From assembly GCA_047602575.1 (NCBI GenBank), contig JASGGY010000005.1:62001-126000 (forward strand): a stretch of 64,000 nucleotides of DNA, in the 5' to 3' direction. A program made the position numbers and the translations under genes. The DNA comes from UBA1366 sp047602575. GTDB lineage: Bacteria; Bacillota; Clostridia; Oscillospirales; Ruminococcaceae. The notes under the pieces are model-generated. The model was given only the letters and a program-made list of their open reading frames with translations. It was not told the origin of the DNA and did not search any database. Positions 34,090 through 42,741 of this stretch are shown here, piece by piece (positions within the stretch are counted from its first letter, which is position 1; every line of letters starts with the position of its first letter).

Positions 34090-35085
34090 GTGGACGGCTG
34101 GGTGGGCGTGATCGCGGCGGGAATCGCGTTTTTGGTGACTGCGGCGGGCGGCGCGGTGCTGTTCCCCCGAGATTCCGGCGCGCGGGCACAGCGCATTGAC
34201 GGCGCGCAGACCGGTAAAACACCGCCGCCTGCTGGCATCCTGCTCTTTGCGGGGGTGGTGTGCGGGGCTTGCGCAGGACTTTCGGCTTGCGCCTATGCCG
34301 GTCAGACGGCGTTTGACGATCCCACAAATGCCGCGCTCGCGGGCTGCGCGGTTTTTACCGCGGCGCTGTTTGCGATGGGAACCTATGAGGATATGACGCT
34401 TTACCGTAGGTGTGCGAATTTTGTCTTTGCGCCGCGCGTCACCATCGCCGCGCAGGCGGGGCTGACCGTGAGCCTTCTGGTGTGGCTGAAAACAAACGGT
34501 GCGGTTTCCACAGCGGTGCTGCTGCCGTTTCAGATGGGATATGCGGAGCTTGGTTGGCTATTTTACCCGTTGACAACCGGCGCGGTACTCATTATAATAG
34601 GAGGGGCGCGGTCGTTTTCTGAAGCGCAGGGAACGGGCATCGTGACCTTTCTCACCGCGGCGGCGGGATTGGCGGCTGCGGCGCAGCTCATCGGCAACAC
34701 ACAGATCTCCACGGTTGCACTTGCGCTCGGCGGAGCTGCGCTGGGCTTTCTACCGGTGAACTTTCCGCCGGCGGGCGCACTGGCAGGGCGCGGCGGTGCG
34801 GGCTTTTTCGCAGGGGCAATCTGCGGGCTGTGCTTAATGAGCGGGAAGGCGTTCCTGCTGCTGCTGTGCGGCGGGGTGCTGCTGATCGAAAAGCTGACCG
34901 AAGCGCTTTCCGTGGCAAGCTATCGTCTGCGCGGGAAAAATCTGCTCAAAGAACGTCTGCTGCACAGGCAGCTGCTTGAGCAAACAGAAAACGCGAACAG
35001 AGTGATCTTGCTCTATTTATCCGCGGGTGCTGTGTTTGCTCTGGCTGCGGCCGCGTTTGCGGAATTCACACGGCGGGTGTTATAG
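34090..35085 (+). CDS. Degenerate MraY-like membrane protein (probably non-catalytic)
   Basis: A 331-residue polytopic protein in the normal mraY place between murF and ftsW. Its second half follows MraY closely: ALGFLPVNFPPAGALAGRGG, FLLLLCGGVLLIEKLTEALS, VASYRLRGKNLLKERLLHRQ. The catalytic positions are changed: GFLDD is GTYED (97-101), T-D-G-x-D-G is EAQGTG (178-183), M-G-D-x-G-S is AGRGGA (232-237, Asp to Arg) and the HHH loop is HRQ (292-294). It should not make lipid I. The frame is intact, so it is kept by selection, perhaps as a scaffold or regulator. The GTG start lies 5 bases after murF. Confidence 0.82.
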   Translation: MDGWVGVIAAGIAFLVTAAGGAVLFPRDSGARAQRIDGAQTGKTPPPAGILLFAGVVCGACAGLSACAYAGQTAFDDPTNAALAGCAVFTAALFAMGTYEDMTLYRRCANFVFAPRVTIAAQAGLTVSLLVWLKTNGAVSTAVLLPFQMGYAELGWLFYPLTTGAVLIIIGGARSFSEAQGTGIVTFLTAAAGLAAAAQLIGNTQISTVALALGGAALGFLPVNFPPAGALAGRGGAGFFAGAICGLCLMSGKAFLLLLCGGVLLIEKLTEALSVASYRLRGKNLLKERLLHRQLLEQTENANRVILLYLSAGAVFALAAAAFAEFTRRVL

Positions 35086-35112
35086 CCAATTATTGAAAGG
35101 ACGGTGACGGCT

Positions 35113-36336
35113 GTGGAAAATACGGATCAGTCCAGAACCCTCATCCATACCAGAAAAAATCATCATGTGCCAGCTCCGCTCCGCTACCGCCCGCGTCTTA
35201 AAATCATCCGCGATGACTTTGACAAGCCGTTTCTGATGATTGTCTGTGTGTTGCTAGTGTTTGGCATCGCGATGATGTTCTCGGCAAGCTATGTGTTCGG
35301 ACTCAACTCCGCGAAAGCCGACGGCTTTCAGGAACTTAAAGATCAGGCTGGGCACGCCGGAATCGGGCTGCTTGCAATGCTCGGGCTGTCATTTTTAGAT
35401 TACCACTTTTTTTCGTATAAAAAATTCGCGCACGGGCTTTTCTATATCGCACTCGGCTTGTGCTTCATGACGCTTTTTTTCGGTAAGGAAGAATCCGTGG
35501 CGGGCGCGCGGCGCTGGCTGGATCTGGGCTTTGTGACAATTCAACCCTCCGAAATCTTGAAAATCACGTTCATAATTCTCTTTACATTCATGCTGTCGGT
35601 GCGCTATCCGACTTTTAAAAAGAAATTCGCGATGCTGCCGTTTATGACAGTCCTCGGAATCAGCTGCGGCGTGGTGGCACTTCAGCGGCATTTATCCGCG
35701 CTGCTGATTTTCTTTGCCATCGGCATTTCAATGATGCTCATCGGCGGAATCCCGTGGAAATCATTTGGGAAAATGATGCTGCTGTTCGGCGCACTCGGCG
35801 TTGTGATGCTGATTGTGATGAGCGTCGGAAGCGACAGCAACCCCTTTTCTTATGTAACCGACCGTCTGAAAATCTGGCGCAACCCGCTTGCGGACAGCCG
35901 CGCGGACGGCTATCAGACCACCCAGTCCCTCATCGCCATCGGTTCGGGCGGGCTGTTCGGGCTGGGCTTCGGGCAGTCACGCCAAAAATATCTGTACTTA
36001 CCGGAAGCGCAGAACGACTTTATTTTTTCCATCATCTGCGAGGAGCTTGGCTTTGTCGGCGCAATGGTGGTCATTCTGCTGTTTTTGCTGTTCATTGTTC
36101 GCGGATTCGTGATAGCCTCCCGCGCAAAGGATCGCTTCGGGATGCTGCTGACCGCGGGTATCACCTTACAGATCGCGATTCAGGCGCTGCTCAACATCAT
36201 GGTGGCGATCAACGCGTTCCCGAATACGGGAGTCAGCCTGCCGTTTTTCAGCTCGGGCGGCTCGGCGCTGGTCATACAGCTGTCGGAAATGGGCATTATT
36301 CTGTCGGTTTCGCGGCAGGGGCTTGCGGAATCGTAG
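35113..36336 (+). CDS. ftsW: SEDS glycosyltransferase FtsW
   Basis: A 407-residue protein of about ten transmembrane helices: GIAMMFSASYV, GARRWLDLGFVTIQPSEILKI (contains the family motif WLDLG..IQPSE), ALQRHLSALLIFFAIG, GLGFGQSRQKYLYLPEAQNDFIF (key part PEAQNDFIFSIICEELGF), and LPFFSSGGSALVIQL. It polymerises septal glycan with its class B PBP partner. Two in-frame GTG starts exist (35104, 35113); 35113 is better spaced from AAAGGA. Confidence 0.93.
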   Translation: MENTDQSRTLIHTRKNHHVPAPLRYRPRLKIIRDDFDKPFLMIVCVLLVFGIAMMFSASYVFGLNSAKADGFQELKDQAGHAGIGLLAMLGLSFLDYHFFSYKKFAHGLFYIALGLCFMTLFFGKEESVAGARRWLDLGFVTIQPSEILKITFIILFTFMLSVRYPTFKKKFAMLPFMTVLGISCGVVALQRHLSALLIFFAIGISMMLIGGIPWKSFGKMMLLFGALGVVMLIVMSVGSDSNPFSYVTDRLKIWRNPLADSRADGYQTTQSLIAIGSGGLFGLGFGQSRQKYLYLPEAQNDFIFSIICEELGFVGAMVVILLFLLFIVRGFVIASRAKDRFGMLLTAGITLQIAIQALLNIMVAINAFPNTGVSLPFFSSGGSALVIQLSEMGIILSVSRQGLAES

Positions 36337-36370
36337 TACGGCGCATCAATAATCGATAAGGGAGACCGAT

Positions 36371-37507
36371 ATGATAAAAGTTCTCTTAGCCGGCGGCGGC
36401 ACGGCAGGTCATCTCAACCCCGCGCTTGCGATTGCCGAAATCATCCGCAGCCATCGTCCCGACGCGGAGTTCTGCTTTGTCGGAACGCCCGGCAGTCTGG
36501 AAGAAACCCTGCTTGCGAAAACAGATTACCGTTTCGAGCGCATCAAAGTCAAGGGCTTTCAGCGGAAAATCACCGCAAAAAACATCCGGCGCAACGCACA
36601 GGCGGTCGCGTATCTGTTCACCGCCGGACGCCGCGCACGGGCGATTCTCAGCGACTTTCAGCCGGATATTGTCATCGGCACGGGCGGCTATGTGAGCGGT
36701 CCGATTGTGCGCAAGGCGGCGCAGATGGGCATTAAAACCGCCATCCATGAACAGAACGCCTTCCCCGGCGTGACCACAAAGCTGCTTTCCAAACACGCAG
36801 ATGCGGTGATGCTGACGACGGAAGCGGCGGCGAAATACCTCCCCGCCGGCGTGAAATACACCGTCACGGGGCTTCCCGTGCGCAGCGGCTTCGTGAAAAC
36901 CGATCGCAGTGCTGCAAAACGAGCGCTCGGCTTTGCCGTGGACGAGCCTTGCATCCTCTCCACCGGCGGAAGCCTCGGCGCGGGGCGCATCAACGAAACC
37001 GTCGCTGACCTGATGCGCTGGTATCAGAAAACCGGCGCGAAAATCAACCACATCCACGCCTACGGCGGCATGGGGCGGGACAGCTTTGTGAACTCCCTCA
37101 CCGAACGGGGCATCGACCCCGTCGCGAACCCGCGCCTCGATGTGCGGGAATACATCGACAACATGGCGCTCTGCATGGCGGCGGCGGATCTGGTCATCAG
37201 CCGCTGCGGCGCGAACATTCTCACGGAAATCGAAGCGATGGGGCGCGGCTCTGTGCTGATTCCGTCGCCGATTGTCGCGGAAAATCACCAGTACCACAAC
37301 GGAATGGTGCTGCAGAACGCGGGCGCTGCGGTCGTGATCGAGCAGAAAAATCTCACGGGCGAAGCGCTGATTGCGGCAGCCAAGGAGCTGACCGCAGACC
37401 CCAAACGCCTTGCAAAGCTCGGCGAAAACGCCGCAAAGCTGTTTATTCCCGATACCAACGAGCGGATTTACACCGTGCTGCGGGAGTTGCTGCCGAAACA
37501 GGAGTAA
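36371..37507 (+). CDS. murG: Undecaprenyl-PP-MurNAc-pentapeptide-GlcNAc transferase
   Basis: A 378-residue GT28 enzyme that makes lipid II from lipid I on the inner face of the membrane. Motifs: LLAGGGTAGHLNPALAIAE, GTGGYVSGPIVRKAA, HEQNAFPGVTTKLLS, STGGSLGAGRINETV, SRCGANILTEIEAMGRGSVLIP. AAGGGAG lies upstream of the ATG. Confidence 0.95.
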   Translation: MIKVLLAGGGTAGHLNPALAIAEIIRSHRPDAEFCFVGTPGSLEETLLAKTDYRFERIKVKGFQRKITAKNIRRNAQAVAYLFTAGRRARAILSDFQPDIVIGTGGYVSGPIVRKAAQMGIKTAIHEQNAFPGVTTKLLSKHADAVMLTTEAAAKYLPAGVKYTVTGLPVRSGFVKTDRSAAKRALGFAVDEPCILSTGGSLGAGRINETVADLMRWYQKTGAKINHIHAYGGMGRDSFVNSLTERGIDPVANPRLDVREYIDNMALCMAAADLVISRCGANILTEIEAMGRGSVLIPSPIVAENHQYHNGMVLQNAGAAVVIEQKNLTGEALIAAAKELTADPKRLAKLGENAAKLFIPDTNERIYTVLRELLPKQE

Positions 37508-37668
37508 AGGCGAAAAGCTTTACACAGAAATGGCTTTCCGGCTCGCAAAGAAATCAGAGAAATCCCGCTGAAATCGCATAAAATAGGGAATTTGCAGAAA
37601 ATAAAAAAACAAGTGTAAAGTTATATTGCTTTACAGAAGATGCAGAAAAAAAGGAGCGGTACGGCGCG

Positions 37669-38787
37669 ATGAACAACCAAAAATCCGACGCGAGAGCCGT
37701 CATTTTGCACACCTGCGCCGCCGTTGCGTTCCTGTGGGAGGTCAGCAGCTTTGCGCCGCCGACGCGCTTAGGGGCGGGCATCTACGCGATGATGGGCATT
37801 GCCTGTGTCGCCGCGCTGTTTCTGGCAAGGGTGCTGTTTGTCGCGGGGCGAGTACTGTTTATGATAAGCGGCGGGTGGAAGCTTCTTATGCTGCGGTTTG
37901 ACAATCGGTATTTCCTGCGTCAAAACGGCAAGCTGACGGTCATCAAGTCCTTTCCCGGCGACCGGTATTACGCGCTGACCATGCAGCCGCCGCCGTTTCC
38001 CGAAGCAAAACACCTCACGACGGGCTATGTGTACGGCGGGTTTGTCACGGCAGGGCTCGCTGCGCTGTGCGCGGGGGGCGGGGCGGCACTCACGGCGGGG
38101 TTCGCGCGGCTGTTCCTGCTTGTTTTCGCAACCGCCGGTTTCTGCACATTACTTGCGGAGCTGATTGTGTACAAGCTTCCGCTCAAAGCGAATGCCGCGA
38201 CGGTTGCGTCGCAATGCAGAAATTCGCGCGCCGCGCGCCGGTGTTTTCATACGATGTATGCCGCCGATGCCGCGTTATTCACGGGGACGCGCCTGCGGGA
38301 TATGTCGGAGGAATGGTTTACCTTACCTGAAAACCCCGATTATAATCAAGTGCTGACTTATGAATGCGCCAAAGTGCGGGCTTCGTTTTTGATGGACAAG
38401 CACGCATTTGAAGAAGCTGAAGAACTGCTGACCGCACTGCTCGGCATCACGGAGCAAATCAAGGGGCTGCCCGCACCCGATCTGCGGCGCGATCTGATTT
38501 ATCTTGCCTGCATCCGCGGCGACATCACAGGAGCGCAGGCGCTTGCCACACCGGCGTTCCGCACGGCGGCGCAGCAGTTCAAGCATATACCCGCGTGGGC
38601 GCGCGCGGAATACGCACTCCTGCTTTTCACCGAACACCGCGACAACCGTTTGGGCGGCGGCTATGAAACCTTTTTGCGCCGGTTTGCGAAGTACCCCTAC
38701 CGCGCTGCCACAGCGTCTGAATATGAGCTTGTCACCCTCGCCGGCGCGCTTTACGCCGCAGAAAATCCGGATGCGGAGGAGGAATAG
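37669..38787 (+). CDS. Uncharacterised membrane protein with a helical C-terminal domain
   Basis: A 372-residue protein inside the dcw cluster. Two hydrophobic helices lie near the start (residues about 38-70) and two near 125-165. The C-terminal half is soluble and helical, with TPR-like spacing (FEEAEELLTALLGITEQIK, LRRDLIYLACIRGDITGAQAL, EYALLLFTEHRDNRLGGGYE). I do not recognise it. The context suggests an envelope or division role. AAAGGAG precedes the start, and 161 A/T-rich bases separate it from murG. Confidence 0.7.
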   Translation: MNNQKSDARAVILHTCAAVAFLWEVSSFAPPTRLGAGIYAMMGIACVAALFLARVLFVAGRVLFMISGGWKLLMLRFDNRYFLRQNGKLTVIKSFPGDRYYALTMQPPPFPEAKHLTTGYVYGGFVTAGLAALCAGGGAALTAGFARLFLLVFATAGFCTLLAELIVYKLPLKANAATVASQCRNSRAARRCFHTMYAADAALFTGTRLRDMSEEWFTLPENPDYNQVLTYECAKVRASFLMDKHAFEEAEELLTALLGITEQIKGLPAPDLRRDLIYLACIRGDITGAQALATPAFRTAAQQFKHIPAWARAEYALLLFTEHRDNRLGGGYETFLRRFAKYPYRAATASEYELVTLAGALYAAENPDAEEE

Positions 38788-38943
38788 CAGACTTTTTTCA
38801 GCAGATCATCGCACACGCTTTCTGAACACCGCGGAAATGAGCTTTTCACTGATATGGTTTCTCCGACACAGCCGGCGTGCGAATGTGAGCTTTTCACCGA
38901 TATGGACTCTCCGGCATAGTATGTAATGTAATTTCTGATCAAA
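38788..38943 (+). repeat. Two imperfect 30-base direct repeats upstream of the murA leader
   Basis: GAGCTTTTCACTGATATGG.. (38839-38868) recurs as GAGCTTTTCACCGATATGG.. (38887-38916), 48 bases apart. In the second copy TTCACC (38893-38898), 18 bases and TAGTAT (38917-38922) make a possible promoter for murA. No gene is supported here. Confidence 0.55.
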
Positions 38944-39038
38944 GGAGAGGCTGGCGTGAGAAATTCACAAACCACGGTGAAAGTGAGGTGCAGGCCCGTG
39001 CGGCGCTTTCATGACAAAAGCCCCGTTTCGGCTGGAAT
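38944..39038 (+). promoter_or_regulatory. murA leader: RCxP-type cis element, copy 2
   Basis: GGAGAGG is followed by a GTG-started ORF of 32 codons (38956-39054, with KVRCRPVRRFHDK), which overlaps the murA start. The core GTGAGGTGCAGGCCCGTGCG is at 38983-39002. A hairpin pairs CGGCGCTTT (39001-39009) with AAAAGCCCCG (39016-39025), plus AGGCC with GGCT (39030-39033), just before the ATG. The GTG-to-RTG spacing (42 bases) is the same as in the murE copy. Confidence 0.6.
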
Positions 39039-40295
39039 ATGCAAAGGCTTGTAATTGACGGCGGAAAAAGAATCAGCGGCGAGCTTGCCGTACACGGCGC
39101 AAAGAACAGCGCGCTTCCCCTGCTTGCCGCCTGTGTGCTGGCGAAGGGCGAAACGATTTTACATAATTGCCCGCGATTGAGCGACGTGTTTGCCGCGTGC
39201 CGGATTCTGTCGCGGCTGGGATGTAAATGTACGCGCACCGAAACCGGTGTGACGGTCAGCACGGACGGACTGGTCAATTTTGACGTTCCCGACGAGCTGA
39301 TGCGCGAGATGCGCTCGTCGATTGTGTTTCTGGGTGCGATTCTGGGCAGGCTCGGCAAATGCCGGCTGTCGTTTCCCGGCGGCTGTGAGTTGGGTCCGAG
39401 ACCGATTGATCTTCACATCGCGGCGCTGCGGCGCATGGGTGCCGATATCCGCGAAGAATATGGGGTGCTGGACTGCACCGTTCCAAAAGGACTGCGCGGG
39501 GCGAAAATTCCGCTTTCGTTCCCGTCGGTCGGCGCAACCGAAAACATCATGCTTGCCGCGGTTCTGGCAAAGGGCGAAACGGTCATTCTCAACGCCGCCC
39601 GCGAGCCGGAAATCGGCGACCTTGCCGCGTTTCTGACCGCCTGCGGGGCGAAAATCTCCGGCGCAGGCAGCGGCACAATCACCATCCGCGGTGTCAAAGA
39701 GCTGAGCGGCTGTGAATTCTCCGTCATGCCCGACCGCATTGTCGCAAGCACATATCTGGGCGCGGCGGCGATCACCGGCGGCGAAATCCGGCTCACCGGC
39801 GCGCGTCCGCAGGACATTGACACCATCCTGCCCTTGTTCGAGCAGATGGGGTGTTCGGTTTATACCTACGAAAACAGCGTGTATCTCAACGCAAAAAAAC
39901 CGCTCAAGGCGATTAAAATCATCCGTACCATGCCCTATCCGGGCTTTCCGACCGACGCGCAGGCAATCCTGATGGCGGTTCTGTGTAAGGCAGAGGGCAC
40001 GAGTATGATTGTGGAAAACATTTTCGAAAGCCGCTACCGCCAGATTGACGAGCTTGTAAGAATGGGCGCGGATGTCAAAGCGGAGGGCAAGGTTGCGCTT
40101 GTCACGGGGGTGAAAAACCTCTACGGAACGAGCGTGCGGGCGACGGATCTGCGCGGCGGCGCAAGTCTGGTTTTAGCGGGGCTTTCCGCGCAGGGGCAGA
40201 CCGTCGTCAGTGACGTCAAGCTCATCGACCGCGGCTATGAGTCGATCGAGGAAAGCCTCAACGCCGCCGGCGCGCAGATCATTCGGATCAGCTGA
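39039..40295 (+). CDS. murA: UDP-N-acetylglucosamine 1-carboxyvinyltransferase
   Basis: A 418-residue EPSP-synthase-type enzyme, first committed step of peptidoglycan synthesis. Motifs: GELAVHGAKNSALPLLAA, and SFPGGCELGPRPIDLHIAAL, whose Cys matches the fosfomycin-reactive Cys115 of E. coli MurA. Then PSVGATENIMLAAVLAKG, MPYPGFPTDAQAILMAVLC and DLRGGASLVLAGLSA. The start ATG lies right at the leader hairpin and has no clear ribosome site of its own. Confidence 0.95.
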   Translation: MQRLVIDGGKRISGELAVHGAKNSALPLLAACVLAKGETILHNCPRLSDVFAACRILSRLGCKCTRTETGVTVSTDGLVNFDVPDELMREMRSSIVFLGAILGRLGKCRLSFPGGCELGPRPIDLHIAALRRMGADIREEYGVLDCTVPKGLRGAKIPLSFPSVGATENIMLAAVLAKGETVILNAAREPEIGDLAAFLTACGAKISGAGSGTITIRGVKELSGCEFSVMPDRIVASTYLGAAAITGGEIRLTGARPQDIDTILPLFEQMGCSVYTYENSVYLNAKKPLKAIKIIRTMPYPGFPTDAQAILMAVLCKAEGTSMIVENIFESRYRQIDELVRMGADVKAEGKVALVTGVKNLYGTSVRATDLRGGASLVLAGLSAQGQTVVSDVKLIDRGYESIEESLNAAGAQIIRIS

Positions 40296-40338
40296 GAAAA
40301 CAAAACGCCCCAGCGCGGGCGCGGAAGGAATCATTTTC

Positions 40339-41202
40339 ATGAGGGACGTAGTAAAAACACCGCAGAACGCCGGGCGTGAACCGGTGCCTGTGCGCAAAAA
40401 ACGGCGCAGAAACATGAGCCTCTATTACCTGCTGATCTTTGCATTCGTGGGGGTGGCTCTTGTTGTGCTTTCCATGACGGTGCTGTTTAACACCGCGACG
40501 GTGCGCATCAACGGCGTGACGCTTTACAGCGAGGCGCAGATCAAAGCGGTTGCCGGTGCGGATGTCGGCGACAACCTGCTGCGTCTGCGTACGGATATCA
40601 TGGAACAGCGGCTGGTCAATACGCTGCCCTTTGTCGAAAGCGCGACGGTGAAAAAGCATTTTCTTTCCTCAACGCTGGAAATCAACATCACCCAAGCCGT
40701 TCCCTCGTCGCTGATCGAGCAGGACGGGAATTATTACCTCATCAGCAAGAACGGACGCATTCTTGAGGGGGAGCAGGACGCGGCAAAGCTCGATATCCCC
40801 ATTGTGGAGGGCTTTGAACTGACGAGCGTGACCGTGGGGCAGAAGCTTGCCTCCGACGACCCGCTTAAGACGAAAATTTTAGCGGACATCCAGTCGGTTC
40901 TGACTGATATCGGGCTGGATAAAATCCGCAGCATTGATTTAAGCGACCGGACGGACATCCGGCTCAATTACGACGACCGCGTGACCGTGCGCATCGGAAG
41001 CTCCGTGGATCTGGATTATAAGCTGACCAGCATCCAGCAGGTAATCAACAAGCTCGGCGACGCGTTTGAGGGGCTGATTCAGTACAACAGCGCCAAGAGC
41101 GGCATCACCGTGCTGTCGAAGGATATGCTCGAGGAGCAGAACGCGGTGGACGATTCCAGGACAGCAGAAACCGGCACGACAAACCAAACGGAAAGCGGTT
41201 AA
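40339..41202 (+). CDS. ftsQ: FtsQ/DivIB division protein
   Basis: A 287-residue bitopic protein: basic cytoplasmic tail (VPVRKKRRRNMS), one transmembrane helix (YYLLIFAFVGVALVVLSMTVLF shown in part: LLIFAFVGVALVV), then a POTRA domain (VRINGVTLYSEAQIKAVAGA, VGDNLLRLRTD, LPFVESATVKKHF) and the FtsQ beta domain. It links early and late divisome proteins. The ATG at 40339 has AAGGA 9 bases upstream; the frame runs back into murA. Confidence 0.9.
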   Translation: MRDVVKTPQNAGREPVPVRKKRRRNMSLYYLLIFAFVGVALVVLSMTVLFNTATVRINGVTLYSEAQIKAVAGADVGDNLLRLRTDIMEQRLVNTLPFVESATVKKHFLSSTLEINITQAVPSSLIEQDGNYYLISKNGRILEGEQDAAKLDIPIVEGFELTSVTVGQKLASDDPLKTKILADIQSVLTDIGLDKIRSIDLSDRTDIRLNYDDRVTVRIGSSVDLDYKLTSIQQVINKLGDAFEGLIQYNSAKSGITVLSKDMLEEQNAVDDSRTAETGTTNQTESG

Positions 41203-41418
41203 TCCGGAAAAATCGCAGAGAATTTCTTAAAAATGGAACAGGATTTAGGAAATTCGCGGATTTCTCCGGAAGTTAATAAAAAATTAGAAAAATTTTAAAA
41301 AAACGTCTTGTCAAGACGATGATTTTATGATAATATATTAGTATGTTTCGTAGTACAGAAGAACGTCATCTCAGAAAAAGATAAAATCAAGGTATTGAAT
41401 AGTAGGAGGATGTCGAAT
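41203..41418 (+). promoter_or_regulatory. ftsZ promoter with an operator-like palindrome
   Basis: TTGTCA (41308-41313), a 17-base spacer and TAATAT (41331-41336). The perfect palindrome CGTCTTGTCAAGACG (41304-41318) covers the -35 box, so a repressor may act here. The rest of the stretch is A/T-rich without a gene. GGAGG is 9 bases before the ftsZ start. Confidence 0.7.
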
Positions 41419-42495
41419 ATGAGCTGGGCAATCAATTCGGATGAAATGCAGGGTGCAAAAATCAAGGTAATCGGTGTCGGCGGCGGCGGCGGAAACGCGC
41501 TTAACTGCATCGCCACCGAGGGCAAACTGGGCAATGTGGACTACATAGCGGTCAACACGGACATTCAGGCGCTGAAGGTTTCCAAGGCGACTGAGAAAAT
41601 CCAGATCGGCACAAAGCTGACCCACGGTCTTGGCGCGGGCGGAAAGCCCGAAGTGGGCGAGTCCTCCGCACAGGAGAGCAAGGAAGAAATCGCGGAAGCG
41701 ATCAAAGACGCGGACATGGTGTTCATCACCGCCGGCATGGGCGGAGGAACCGGAACGGGCGCCGCTCCCGTGGTTGCGGAAATCGCAAAGCAGCTCGGCA
41801 TCCTGACGGTTGCGGTCGTCACAAAGCCGTTTAACTTCGAGGGCGCACGGAAAATGACACAGGCGGAAAAAGGCATCGGGCTTCTGCTCGAGAACGTGGA
41901 TTCGCTGGTGGTCATCCCCAACCAGAACCTGCTCATCGGCGAGGCAAAGCTGACCATGCGTCAGTCCTTTAACCTTGCGGACAACGTGCTTAAAACAAAC
42001 GTCACCTCCATCGCGGAGCTGATTCTCAGCCTGGGCTATATGAACGTAGACTTTGCGGACATTACCTCCATCATGAAAAACGCCGGCTATGCGCACATCG
42101 CCGTCGGCTCGGGTCAGGGCAAGGACAAGGTTGCGGACATCGCACGCCAGGTCGTTTCCAGCCCGCTGCTCGAAACCTCGATCAAGAGCGCGCGCCGCGT
42201 GCTGCTGAACATCGTCATGACCGAGGACGTTCAGATCACCGATGTGGACGACTTCACCAAGATCATCCACGACGCAATCGACCCCGAGGCAAATATGATT
42301 TTCGGTACGGGTTACACCGAGGAAGGCTCGGACACCATCAGCGTCACCATCATCGCAACCGATTTCGGCGACGCGGAAATCCCCGAGATTGCACCGGTAT
42401 CCGGTTCTTCTTCAGCTGGAGATCCGATCAAGCCTACCGCGAAAATTCCGGAAAACTCCTATACCTACGACGACATCTTCAATGTGTTCAAGTAA
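41419..42495 (+). CDS. ftsZ: Cell division protein FtsZ
   Basis: A 358-residue tubulin-like GTPase. GTP-binding GVGGGGGNALNCIA, the tubulin signature GGGTGTGAAPVVAEIAK, and the T7 loop NVDFADITSIM. The C-terminal end is short and lacks the usual IPxFLR peptide; instead it ends SYTYDDIFNVFK. The start at 41419 is set by GGAGG; ATG 41410 and TTG 41395 are also in frame. ftsA is not next to it. Confidence 0.97.
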   Translation: MSWAINSDEMQGAKIKVIGVGGGGGNALNCIATEGKLGNVDYIAVNTDIQALKVSKATEKIQIGTKLTHGLGAGGKPEVGESSAQESKEEIAEAIKDADMVFITAGMGGGTGTGAAPVVAEIAKQLGILTVAVVTKPFNFEGARKMTQAEKGIGLLLENVDSLVVIPNQNLLIGEAKLTMRQSFNLADNVLKTNVTSIAELILSLGYMNVDFADITSIMKNAGYAHIAVGSGQGKDKVADIARQVVSSPLLETSIKSARRVLLNIVMTEDVQITDVDDFTKIIHDAIDPEANMIFGTGYTEEGSDTISVTIIATDFGDAEIPEIAPVSGSSSAGDPIKPTAKIPENSYTYDDIFNVFK

Positions 42496-42505
42496 ACCGA
42501 ACATT

Positions 42506-42538
42506 CAGCCTCCCGCTTTCCGGCGGGAGGTTTTTGCG
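42506..42538 (+). terminator. Terminator after ftsZ
   Basis: CCTCCCGC and GCGGGAGG pair around a short loop and run into TTTTT. Confidence 0.9.
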
Positions 42539-42583
42539 TTGGGTGAAAATTTCGTAAAACAGGCAAAACGCGCGAAAAAAAGC

Positions 42584-42612
42584 TTGTCAGACGCAAAGAA
42601 ATTTGATATAAT
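42584..42612 (+). promoter_or_regulatory. Promoter of the corA leader and corA
   Basis: TTGTCA (42584-42589), a 17-base spacer and TATAAT (42607-42612). The leader ORF starts 30 bases later. Confidence 0.8.
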
Positions 42613-42641
42613 AAGGGGAGAAATAAAACAGGAGGTGCGAC

Positions 42642-42731
42642 ATGAGCCCCGACCCTTTAGAACAGGATAAGCAACGGCTTCCGGCACAGCGCCGGAATCA
42701 AACGCGGGCAAGTCGCGCCATGACGGACTAG
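42642..42731 (+). CDS. Leader peptide upstream of the CorA-type transporter, MgtL-like start
   Basis: ATG with AGGAGGTG 5 bases upstream, a near-ideal ribosome site, and TAG after 29 codons. The peptide begins MSPDPLEQDKQRLPAQRR and ends ASRAMTD. The Pro-Asp-Pro at positions 3-5 resembles the start of the enterobacterial leader MgtL (MEPDPTP), which controls a Mg2+ transporter by making ribosomes unstable at low Mg2+. A hairpin TTCCGGC / GCCGGAA (42679-42697) lies within it and a second one (42742-42771) lies between it and corA. Regulation of corA by its translation is inferred. Confidence 0.6.
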   Translation: MSPDPLEQDKQRLPAQRRNQTRASRAMTD

Positions 42732-42741
42732 CCCTGCGTCA

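Noticed and set aside
38751..38975. Minus-strand ORF with repeated G-E-x-I-S-V-K-S-S
   Set aside because: The repeat is caused by direct DNA repeats; the frame overlaps the end of the upstream gene and has no ribosome site.
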